DNA from: JAIRVZ01 sp031553755
GTDB lineage: Bacteria; Bacteroidota; Bacteroidia; Bacteroidales; Azobacteroidaceae
Direction of reading: 5' to 3'
Assembly (NCBI GenBank): GCA_031553755.1
Contig: JAVBKZ010000061.1
Location: forward strand, 1-64,000
DNA: 64,000 nt
The notes below the pieces were generated by a model. It had not been told where the DNA came from, did no database searches, and saw nothing but the letters and a program-made list of their open reading frames with translations. A program made the position numbers and the translations under genes. Positions within the stretch are counted from its first letter, which is position 1. Each line of letters begins with the position of its first letter. Shown here one piece after another: positions 18,299 through 27,040 of this stretch.

Positions 18299-21200
18299 AT
18301 GAAACGAATTGAAATTTTTTCATCTATTCTATTGTTGATCGTCTTTTTTTTCTTTCCTGATGTCAACGCTCAACAAAAAGTTTTAAAGGCAACGACCGCG
18401 GAATATGTTCCGGTTGGTATGAAGTCTGTAACGTCAACAACTCCTATACCGGATGTTTTTGTTGATAATGTTTGTTCCGGTTTGAAACCCGGAATTACTC
18501 TTAACCAAATTCAATCTATTGAAAATGAATTCTTTAAGAATGTGGCTTTGTCCATGTATAACAATGAATATACTTCTGAATTTAGAATTCAGTCATATAA
18601 ACCTTATTTGGCTCCCGGTATTTTAAATAAAGAAAATAAAACAGGTAGCAATAATTGGCTTGATAATCTAACAGGGATCTATACAGAAGCCGGTGATACC
18701 TTGGTTATATTAGTTGGTGATACAAAAGGCGAAACCGTATTTATACGTCAAATAGACCTTGATAAAGAAGAAGCTAAATCAGATGGATATGGAAATAAAA
18801 CTGACTATCCTCTTAGTCAAGGAATCAACAAGATTATAACAGCAAAAAAAGGGTTGATTTATGTAATGTATCACTTGTACGAAAAGAGAGAGACAATGCC
18901 GGATCCCGTTAAGATTCATATTGCTTCCGGAATGGTAAATGGTTATTTTGACCTCAACCGTCATAATAATACAGATTGGGTAAGGTTGTTGGCTAACGCA
19001 AAAGGAAAATACTTAGATATTATTGGAAATTATTCTCAAGCAACATTTCCTGTAGCATCTTATCGAACATATTGCCCAAATGATGGAAAAGGATTGATTT
19101 CCGTATTAGACTCTATTTCTTATTTGGAACGCGAATTGATGGGATTTTTTAAATATCCGAATCGCAATCCTGAATGCCGTCAATATTATTGTGTTGTATA
19201 TAGTGGTTATATGTTCGCGGCAGGTGATCATACCGGATATCATGTAAGTACAATGGCAACATTGTGTAGCGTTAGCACTCTGAGAGGGAAAAACAGTTGG
19301 GGACCAGCCCATGAATTAGGACACCAAAATCAAACTCGTCCGGGATTTAAATGGGCAGCATTAGCTGAAGTTTCAAACAATTTATTCTCGGCTTATGTAC
19401 AAACTAAGTTATGGAAGCAATGCCAATTATATACTGATAAACCCAGTACAGGTAGAAATAATCATTATGAAAATGCATATAATATGATTATGGTGCCTAC
19501 AACTAAGAATGGTAATGAATTTAAAATCCCTCACATGTTGGGACCAGGAGAGTTTAACCGTTTAGCTCCTTTTTGGCAATTATACCTTTATTCTACTTTT
19601 GTGAAAAATCAACCTGATTTTTACAAAGATGTTTTTGAACAACTCAGGGTACGTGCGGATAGAGCTGTTGCTTCTCAAAGTGGTTTGATATCTTTAGATT
19701 TCACCGTTTTATGCAGTGAAATCATGCAAGAAGATTTAAGTGTCTTTTTTGAAGCATGGAACTTTTATCAACCGATGACAAATGTGAAAATCGGAGATTA
19801 TGCTGATCATACAGTTAATATCGAAACCGGTTGGGCCAATACTGCAAAAACGAACTGTGGAAAACAAGGAACTAAGCCAACATATATGATACAGTATATA
19901 GACGATAATAACATTGATATTTTTGTTAATAAAAAATCTATAATATCCGGTACAGCGACTAAAAGTGGTAATGCCATTTCTATGAAAGGGTGGCAGAATG
20001 CGATTGCTTATGAAGTATATGATAAAGGTAAATTAGTTTTTATTGCGTCTAAACCCGATTTTAAATTGATTCGCCAGGTTCCGGCAGGAACTAATAATGC
20101 GAGTGGTAATCCTGAATATAAGCAAGAATCATTTGATGTTGCTGACCCAGAGATCTATGCTGTTGCATGGAACGGAGAAAAAGTTAAAGCAGAGATTCAG
20201 CAATCCGCGTTACCCGCAGGTTTGAATGTCAGTGACGAAACAAATACTTATTGGTATTATATCCAAAATGCGATCAATTATGTTGCTTCAGGAAGTGGAG
20301 AAGGATTGCGTGTGGGATCTTATATTACTTCAGTTGGAACATCTGAGCAAGCTAAACTATGGAATCTTTTTTTTAGTGGAAATAAAGATTATCAGCTATG
20401 GAAAGTTGTAGCAGCGCCAACAAAAGGCCAGTATTATTTGGTCAATAAAGCCAATGGATACAAATTGGGATTTGGGGCTTCTCCTCTTGATCCGGCTCGT
20501 TATTATACGACTCCGTCATCGGCAACTCCATTTACAATCAATAAATGTACAGGATCCGACTATTACGTTACTCTCAATTCTAATGGAGGAACTGCCTTGT
20601 TAGGAGGTTGGGGCGGTGGTGCCTTGTATGATGGCTCAGGAAGTTATAATACGGCTCCTTCTGCACCAGATTCTCCTTTGCTTCCCGCAAAAGGCCCTCG
20701 TGGATGGATATTCATTCCTGAATCCGAAGTCAATGAATGTTATCCGGAATTGAGTAATGAAAACGGAGATTCCTGGTATTTTATTGAATCTATAACACAA
20801 GGACGAGTTTTATATGATGACGTTTCTGCTGAACATGCTCTAAAAATTGACTATAAAGCAGGAGAAGTAAGTAACGATGCTCAATTGTGGAAATTTGTGA
20901 AACAAGCGAATTCGACAGCTTTTTGTGATAGTATTTACATTATCAATAAGTCAACAGGCCGTTACATCACGGGAGTTTCTACAGAAGCGGAACCTAAAGG
21001 TTTCGTTCTTCAACATTTATTGCGTAGTGATATTATTCAGTTTCGTTTATGTCCCTCCACATTACAACCGTCTTTGAGAGCTAAGGCAGATGGTTCTATT
21101 GTCAGAGAAGATGTTCTTCCTTGCGGATGGGGTACTGATAATGCATTCCGGATTGTGAAACAAATCATTGGAGAAAATGCTATCAATAAAGTTCAGGAAA

Positions 21201-21370
21201 ACAAATATTCCGTATATTCAGAAAATGGATATATCAAGGTAAAAGACACTAATCTTCCATTTAAAGTATATACGATTTATGGAGTTGAAGTAAACGCTAT
21301 GGCGAAACAACTTCCTGGTGTTTATGTTGTGAAAATTGGAGATATTTCTTCAAAAATCATGGTTAAATAA
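18299..21370 (+). CDS. M60-family metallopeptidase (enhancin-like) with ricin-like module and T9SS sorting domain
   Basis: This 1023-residue protein has a signal peptide (MKRIEIFSSILLLIVFFFFPDVNA). Its M60/enhancin-type peptidase region (~30-500) carries the zinc motif HELGH at residues 338-342 and a downstream glutamate in ALAEVSNN. Residues ~635-960 form the two-lobed QxW module (YWYYIQN, YQLWKVV, YYLVNKANG, PRGWIFIPE; then WYFIES, AQLWKFV, YIINKSTGRYI). A short T9SS tail (YIKVKD...FKVYTIYGVEVN...GVYVVKIG...KIMVK) ends it. Characterised gut M60 enzymes cleave O-glycosylated mucin-type proteins, so the likely target is host glycoprotein at the cell surface. It is the first of two tandem paralogues. 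Confidence 0.88.
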   Translation: MKRIEIFSSILLLIVFFFFPDVNAQQKVLKATTAEYVPVGMKSVTSTTPIPDVFVDNVCSGLKPGITLNQIQSIENEFFKNVALSMYNNEYTSEFRIQSYKPYLAPGILNKENKTGSNNWLDNLTGIYTEAGDTLVILVGDTKGETVFIRQIDLDKEEAKSDGYGNKTDYPLSQGINKIITAKKGLIYVMYHLYEKRETMPDPVKIHIASGMVNGYFDLNRHNNTDWVRLLANAKGKYLDIIGNYSQATFPVASYRTYCPNDGKGLISVLDSISYLERELMGFFKYPNRNPECRQYYCVVYSGYMFAAGDHTGYHVSTMATLCSVSTLRGKNSWGPAHELGHQNQTRPGFKWAALAEVSNNLFSAYVQTKLWKQCQLYTDKPSTGRNNHYENAYNMIMVPTTKNGNEFKIPHMLGPGEFNRLAPFWQLYLYSTFVKNQPDFYKDVFEQLRVRADRAVASQSGLISLDFTVLCSEIMQEDLSVFFEAWNFYQPMTNVKIGDYADHTVNIETGWANTAKTNCGKQGTKPTYMIQYIDDNNIDIFVNKKSIISGTATKSGNAISMKGWQNAIAYEVYDKGKLVFIASKPDFKLIRQVPAGTNNASGNPEYKQESFDVADPEIYAVAWNGEKVKAEIQQSALPAGLNVSDETNTYWYYIQNAINYVASGSGEGLRVGSYITSVGTSEQAKLWNLFFSGNKDYQLWKVVAAPTKGQYYLVNKANGYKLGFGASPLDPARYYTTPSSATPFTINKCTGSDYYVTLNSNGGTALLGGWGGGALYDGSGSYNTAPSAPDSPLLPAKGPRGWIFIPESEVNECYPELSNENGDSWYFIESITQGRVLYDDVSAEHALKIDYKAGEVSNDAQLWKFVKQANSTAFCDSIYIINKSTGRYITGVSTEAEPKGFVLQHLLRSDIIQFRLCPSTLQPSLRAKADGSIVREDVLPCGWGTDNAFRIVKQIIGENAINKVQENKYSVYSENGYIKVKDTNLPFKVYTIYGVEVNAMAKQLPGVYVVKIGDISSKIMVK

Positions 21371-21388
21371 CCAATATATTTTAATCAG

Positions 21389-21422
21389 ACTGGGATTAAA
21401 TTAGAAAAGATTTAATCCCAGT
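21389..21422 (+). terminator. Rho-independent terminator between the two M60 genes
   Basis: ACTGGGATTAAAT (21389-21401) pairs perfectly with ATTTAATCCCAGT (21410-21422) around an eight-base loop. TATTTTCT follows. It begins 19 bases after the first M60 stop, so the second M60 gene may depend on read-through or its own promoter. Confidence 0.75.
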
Positions 21423-21462
21423 TATTTTCTCATGCTCAAAACAGGTGATATATTTAAGTAAA

Positions 21463-24400
21463 ATGAAAAAAACAATTACTATTTACTTCAAACAATCTTT
21501 GAAATTATTAGGAATTATCTGTATATTTTTGGGGATGTCTGTTTTCGTTAACGCTCAACAAAAAACAATAAAAGCAACATTTGAATATGAACCTGGATAT
21601 ATAGGAAATCTTCCCAATATTCAAGTGCCATCTGTTTTTATTGATGCTGTTTGTTCCGGATTGAAACAAGGAACTACTATTGAAGACATCAATACAATAA
21701 CAAATCCGTTTTACAAAAAGATGGCTTTGGCAATGTATAACAACGAATATCCTTCTGAATTCAGGATTCAATCTTATGAACCCTACATACATCCTAATGT
21801 ATTGGGAAAAACAAATAAGACTAATCAATATAATTTGTTGGATAACGCTACCGGAATTTATGCGGAACAAGGAGACACAATCCTTATCTTTGTTGGAAAT
21901 AAACATGGAGAAAACATATCATTACGCCAGATCAATTTCGATGGAGAAGCTGACGAAAAAGATGGATATTCTGATAAGGTAGACTATGCATTAACTACAG
22001 GTGTTAGTAAATTCGTTGCAACAAAAAAAGGCCTGCTCTATGTAATATACCATCTTGATGAAAAAAGAGAGAAGATGCCTGATCCGGTACAAATTCATTT
22101 TGCAACAGGAAAAGTAAACGGATACTTTGATATTACCCGGCATAATAACCAAGATTGGATAAAATTATTGGCAAATTCAAAAGCCAAGTTTATTGATGTG
22201 AAGGGTATTCATTCTCATTTGACGTTTCCTGTTCAATCTTTTAAAACGTATTGCCCAAAAAACGCGGAAGAGTTAATAACTGTATATGATTCTATTGTTT
22301 CTTTAGAAAAAGAATTATTGGGATTTTATAAATATCCGGAACGAAATCCTAAAAACAGAATGTATTTCAGTGTAATGTACACTTCTTATATGTATGCAGC
22401 AGGAGACCATACCGGATATCATGTTAGTACCATGCCGGATTTATGTGACTACAAAAAATTAAGAACATCTACTGTTTGGGGGCCTGCACACGAAGTGGGA
22501 CACATGAATCAAACGAGACCGGGACTTAAATGGGGTGGAATGACAGAAGTTACCAATAATATTTTTTCATTATACGTACAAACAAAATATGGAAACGCAT
22601 CTCGTATATATACTCAAAAACCATCAACAGGTAGAAATAATGATTATGAAAATGCCTACAATATGTTGATGTTGCCTAAAAAATCTCATTTTCAGGCAGG
22701 AGGCGTATTTAATCAATTGGTTCCTTTTTGGCAATTGTATTTGTATTCTACATACGTAAAAAATTATCCTGATTTTTATAAAGATCTACACGAAGAAATA
22801 AGAAAACGTTCAGATAGAAATGCAAGTACGCAAAGTGGCTTGATTTCATTAGATTTTACAAATCTTTGTTCCGAATTATTACAGGAAGATTTAACTGATT
22901 TTTTTGATGCTTGGGGATTTTATCGTGCGATTTCGACTACTATAAATGATTATGCACCTTATACCGTAAATGTAGAAGAAGGATGGTGTAATACGGCTAA
23001 AAATAAAAATTCAAAATTTGGAACAAAGCCGGTCTATAAAATAGAATACATGGATGATGCCAACTATAATATTTTTGCTCAAAAGAAAGCGGTAGTGAAA
23101 GGAACTTGTACTCGAAGTGGGGATTATTATTCAATGAAAGGGTGGGGAAATGTTGTCGCCTATGAAGTGTATAACGAAAAAGACAGTTTAGTTTATATTG
23201 CTTCTATGCCTCAATTTACTACAATTGGTGTTTCTGTTGTTAATCCAAAAATTTACGCGATCGCATGGGATGGAACAAAAACAGCAGCAGATGTGGTTGT
23301 TTCGGATTTGCTTGGAGCGCTAAATGTCAGCGATGAAACAACAACCTATTGGTATTGTATTCAAAATACGATTAATTTTGAAGCGACAGGTAGCGGAGAA
23401 GGTCCTCGGGTTGGCCTTTACATTTCTTCGAAAGGAGAATCAGAGCAAACAAATATATGGAATCTTTATGCCAGTGGAAATAAAGATTATCAATTATGGA
23501 AAGTTGTAAATGCTCCTGTAAAAGGACAATATTACATAGTTAATAAAGCAAATGGATATAAATTAGGATATGGAACTTCTCCTCTTGATGTTACTCGTTA
23601 TTATACAAATCCGACAACAAATACTCCGTTTACGATTAGTTTGTGTAGCGGTTCCGATTACTGCGTTATGTTAAAAGCCAATGCAGGAACTGCCTTGTTA
23701 GGCGGTTGGGGAAGTAATGCCTTGTATGATGGAACTGTCAATTATAATACTCCTCCTACGGCATCTGAAAATCCATCACTTCCTGTAAAAGGACCGCGAG
23801 GATGGATTTTTGTTTCCGAAGAAAAAATAAACAATTGTTATCCTCAATTGAGTAGTGAAGAAAGTGGAGAGTATTGGTATTTTATAGAATCTGTAACTCA
23901 AGAAAAAGTTTTATTTGACAATATATCAGCAAATCATGTTTTGGGAATTGAGTCAAAAGCACAAAACGAAGATAATGATTCTCAATTATGGAAATTTGTA
24001 AAGTTAATAAATCCAACAAATTATAGTGATGCGGTTTACATTGTCAACAAAGCTACCGGAAAATATATTTCAAGTATAGGAACATCTACTACTGATGCTG
24101 TAACCGGATATGTTTTACAACATTTGCTACGTGACGATGACAACCAGTTTCGTTTATGTTCAGCAACAAATGCTACTGCGTTAAGAGTAAATCCAACAGA
24201 CAATTCCATCTCCCAATCAGATATTCTTCCTTGCGGTTGGGGTAGCAATAATGCTTTCCGTTTCAAATTAAAAGGAGGACAACAAAACAGTATTAAAAAT
24301 TCTCAACAGGATCCCATTTCCGTATCTGTTGAAAATGGATATATTAAAGTATCAGGAGCTGACAAATCATACAAAGTGTATACTGTATTTGGAAAAGAAA

Positions 24401-24480
24401 TTAATCCGCGAGAAAAACAGCCAACCGGTATTTATATTGTAAAAATAGGAGATGCTATAAGGAAAATATTTGTAAAGTAA
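21463..24480 (+). CDS. Second M60-family metallopeptidase with ricin-like module and T9SS sorting domain
   Basis: The ATG at 21463 is preferred over a GTG at 21445, because it starts the signal peptide directly (MKKTITIYFKQSLKLLGIICIFLGMSVFVNA), giving 1005 residues. The zinc motif HEVGH is at residues 343-347 with a downstream glutamate (MTEVTNN). The C-terminal half repeats the two-lobed QxW module (YWYCIQN, YQLWKVV, YYIVNKANG, PRGWIFVSE; then SQLWKFV and YIVNKATGKYI). The protein ends in the short T9SS tail (YIKVSGADKSYKVYTVFGKEIN...GIYIVKIG...KIFVK). It matches the preceding gene along its whole length, so it is a tandem duplicate that has diverged. The role should be the same class of surface glycoprotein cleavage, perhaps with different glycan specificity. 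Confidence 0.88.
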   Translation: MKKTITIYFKQSLKLLGIICIFLGMSVFVNAQQKTIKATFEYEPGYIGNLPNIQVPSVFIDAVCSGLKQGTTIEDINTITNPFYKKMALAMYNNEYPSEFRIQSYEPYIHPNVLGKTNKTNQYNLLDNATGIYAEQGDTILIFVGNKHGENISLRQINFDGEADEKDGYSDKVDYALTTGVSKFVATKKGLLYVIYHLDEKREKMPDPVQIHFATGKVNGYFDITRHNNQDWIKLLANSKAKFIDVKGIHSHLTFPVQSFKTYCPKNAEELITVYDSIVSLEKELLGFYKYPERNPKNRMYFSVMYTSYMYAAGDHTGYHVSTMPDLCDYKKLRTSTVWGPAHEVGHMNQTRPGLKWGGMTEVTNNIFSLYVQTKYGNASRIYTQKPSTGRNNDYENAYNMLMLPKKSHFQAGGVFNQLVPFWQLYLYSTYVKNYPDFYKDLHEEIRKRSDRNASTQSGLISLDFTNLCSELLQEDLTDFFDAWGFYRAISTTINDYAPYTVNVEEGWCNTAKNKNSKFGTKPVYKIEYMDDANYNIFAQKKAVVKGTCTRSGDYYSMKGWGNVVAYEVYNEKDSLVYIASMPQFTTIGVSVVNPKIYAIAWDGTKTAADVVVSDLLGALNVSDETTTYWYCIQNTINFEATGSGEGPRVGLYISSKGESEQTNIWNLYASGNKDYQLWKVVNAPVKGQYYIVNKANGYKLGYGTSPLDVTRYYTNPTTNTPFTISLCSGSDYCVMLKANAGTALLGGWGSNALYDGTVNYNTPPTASENPSLPVKGPRGWIFVSEEKINNCYPQLSSEESGEYWYFIESVTQEKVLFDNISANHVLGIESKAQNEDNDSQLWKFVKLINPTNYSDAVYIVNKATGKYISSIGTSTTDAVTGYVLQHLLRDDDNQFRLCSATNATALRVNPTDNSISQSDILPCGWGSNNAFRFKLKGGQQNSIKNSQQDPISVSVENGYIKVSGADKSYKVYTVFGKEINPREKQPTGIYIVKIGDAIRKIFVK

Positions 24481-24528
24481 AATTTTTAATCATGCTCATT
24501 AGCATAAATAAATTATAAAAAATATATC

Positions 24529-27030
24529 ATGAACAGGAAATATCGTATATTGTTTACTTTTTTGTTTGTTTCTTTTTTTGTAAATCCTATTTATACTTAC
24601 GCTACGCTTCGTCAGTCACAGTATTTATCCGCTTTACCCGAAAAATTGAAAATCAGCGATGAGAGCAATGAATATTGGTATTATATCCAAAATGCATTGA
24701 ATTACAAAGCTGATGGTAACGATAATGAGGCTCACAGAGTAGGATATTACATCTCATCCAGAGGAAATAAAGACGAAACTGTAAAAGCGCTACACCTTTA
24801 TATGAGTGGAGATAAAAATCTCCAACTATGGAAACTTGTAGCATCTCCCACTTCAGGGCAGTATTATCTTATAAATAAAGCTACCGGAAATAAATTGGGG
24901 GTTGGTTCTTCTCCTTTAGATAGTAAACGTTATTATACAACATCAACAACAGAAACTCCATTTTCTATTGACTTGTGTGAAGAAAATAATCACTATGTGG
25001 TAATGAAAAGTAATGGAGGAACAGCTCTTTTAGGCGCATGGGTTGGTGGTGAATTTTATGATGGATCTTCTCCATATAATACTCCTCCTTTAGCATCGGA
25101 AACACCGGAACTTCCTGTTATTGGTCCAAGAGGATGGATATTTATTCCGGAAACAGAAGTAAACGAACGATATCCTCAATTAAGTACAGAAACAGAAACT
25201 CATTGGTATCACATTAAATCAGTAACAAGACAAGGACAATCTATTGCGGATAATGCGACAATGGATAATGTTTTGACTTTGTCTAAAGAAGCTGACATTG
25301 GCGCACAATGGTGGAAATTCGTAAAAAAGACAAATGTGTCAAATATTTGTGATAGTGTATATATTATCAATAAATCTACCGGAAAATATTTTAATGGAAC
25401 AACAACATCCGAAGAGCCGGTTGCTTATGTATTACAACATCTGTTGCGTAGTGATGTAAATCAATTTCGTATAATTCCTTCTTTAGGGAAACAAGGCGTA
25501 TCTGTTACTGAAGACGGAAATTTAAGTATAACATCAACAGCCTTACCTTGTGGTTGGAATTCTGATTACGCGTTCCGTATAACAAAGCAGGCTATTGAAG
25601 AATATCCTGAAGAACCGGAAATGTCTTTCTTTGAACGAAATATAGATATTGCTTCAAAACAGACTAAATCAATGGTTAATGGTATTAGTAATGTCGGATG
25701 GAATATAAATTGTCATCCTGTAGCTGGTACATCTTCCGGAGGAAGGACTATAGCTGGTCCTTATGACTGGAGAAGCGGTTTTTTCTCCGGTAATCTTTGG
25801 TATCTATATGAATTAACCAACGATTCTTATTGGAAAGATAAAGCATTGACATGGACAAATTCATTAGAAAAATTGAAAACTTTTACTGGAAATCATGACT
25901 TAGGTTTTATGATATACTGTAGTTTTGGTAATGCATACAGATTAAACCCAAATGATAAAATACGGTATGAAAGTATTTTGGTAGAAAGTGCTCAATCTTT
26001 ATCTAAACGTTACAATTCAGTAACAAAATGTATTGAATCCTGGGATTCAAGAGCGTCATGGCATGTACCTTCTACAACTTGGCAATTCCCTGTGATAATA
26101 GACAATATGATGAATTTGGAGTTGTTGTTTGCCGCTTCTAAAATTTCAGGTAATCAGTCTTTTTATAATATAGCGGTTAATCATGCTGATAAAACATTAG
26201 AAAATCATGTTCGTCCGGATTATAGTTCTTATCATGTGGTGGATTACGATACCAATACAGGCGCTGTTAAAGACAGGGCGACATGTCAAGGATATAGTGA
26301 TAATTCAACATGGTCGCGAGGACAAGCTTGGGGAATTTACGGATTTACTATGGTTTACAGAGAAACCAAAGAACCTAAATATTTAACAACAGCTTGTGGT
26401 ATGGTTGATTTTTTCTTAAATCATCCGAATCTTCCGGAAGATAAAATTCCATATTGGGATTTCAATGCCGGTCAAGCAGGGTATACACCAGAGGGTAACT
26501 CTAAAGCCAATGTGTATACCGATGAATACCGCGATGCTTCAGCCGGAGCCGTTGTGGCTTCTGCTTTATTCGAACTATATGAATTTACTAAAAAAGAAGA
26601 ATATATTTCATCAGCAATAAAGATGCTTGAAAGTTTGTCTTCTGACGAATATCAAGCTAAGTTAGGACAAAATGGAAATTTTGTAATCAAACATTGTGTT
26701 GGAAGTATTCCTCATGGAGGTGAAATAGATGTTCCTTTGGTTTATGCCGATTACTATTATCTTGAAGCTTTACTTAGATATCAAGAAATATTGAAACAAG
26801 GTAGTGGAATTTCTAATACTAAAGAGAGTAATTATAAGACATGGGTTGATTTTTCAGGGGCTATTCATATCAAAGGAAAATTAACCAATGTTAATGTATC
26901 TGTTTACAATATACAAGGAATAAAAGTTTATTCAAATAAAGTTACAGAAAATTCGTTGCAAATAGAATCATTATCTCATGGTGTATATATATTACAAATA
27001 GGAACTGAAATTGTAAAAATTATAATTTAA
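24529..27030 (+). CDS. GH88 unsaturated glucuronyl hydrolase with N-terminal ricin-like module and T9SS sorting domain
   Basis: This 833-residue protein has a signal peptide followed by the two-lobed QxW module at residues ~38-360 (EYWYYIQN, LQLWKLV, YYLINKATG, PRGWIFIPE, then WYHIKS, AQWWKFV, YIINKSTGKYF). A GH88 (alpha/alpha)6 domain follows (~365-765). The two catalytic-type aspartates are visible as D457 (NHDLGFMIYCSFG) and D525 (IIDNMMNLELL). A T9SS-type tail (VNVSVYNIQGIKVYSN...GVYILQIG...) ends it. GH88 removes the 4,5-unsaturated uronic acid left by polysaccharide lyases on glycosaminoglycan oligosaccharides. The two PL8 lyases directly downstream (11-base gap) supply such ends. Surface export of a GH88 is unusual. 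Confidence 0.9.
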   Translation: MNRKYRILFTFLFVSFFVNPIYTYATLRQSQYLSALPEKLKISDESNEYWYYIQNALNYKADGNDNEAHRVGYYISSRGNKDETVKALHLYMSGDKNLQLWKLVASPTSGQYYLINKATGNKLGVGSSPLDSKRYYTTSTTETPFSIDLCEENNHYVVMKSNGGTALLGAWVGGEFYDGSSPYNTPPLASETPELPVIGPRGWIFIPETEVNERYPQLSTETETHWYHIKSVTRQGQSIADNATMDNVLTLSKEADIGAQWWKFVKKTNVSNICDSVYIINKSTGKYFNGTTTSEEPVAYVLQHLLRSDVNQFRIIPSLGKQGVSVTEDGNLSITSTALPCGWNSDYAFRITKQAIEEYPEEPEMSFFERNIDIASKQTKSMVNGISNVGWNINCHPVAGTSSGGRTIAGPYDWRSGFFSGNLWYLYELTNDSYWKDKALTWTNSLEKLKTFTGNHDLGFMIYCSFGNAYRLNPNDKIRYESILVESAQSLSKRYNSVTKCIESWDSRASWHVPSTTWQFPVIIDNMMNLELLFAASKISGNQSFYNIAVNHADKTLENHVRPDYSSYHVVDYDTNTGAVKDRATCQGYSDNSTWSRGQAWGIYGFTMVYRETKEPKYLTTACGMVDFFLNHPNLPEDKIPYWDFNAGQAGYTPEGNSKANVYTDEYRDASAGAVVASALFELYEFTKKEEYISSAIKMLESLSSDEYQAKLGQNGNFVIKHCVGSIPHGGEIDVPLVYADYYYLEALLRYQEILKQGSGISNTKESNYKTWVDFSGAIHIKGKLTNVNVSVYNIQGIKVYSNKVTENSLQIESLSHGVYILQIGTEIVKIII

Positions 27031-27040
27031 TTTATTAATA

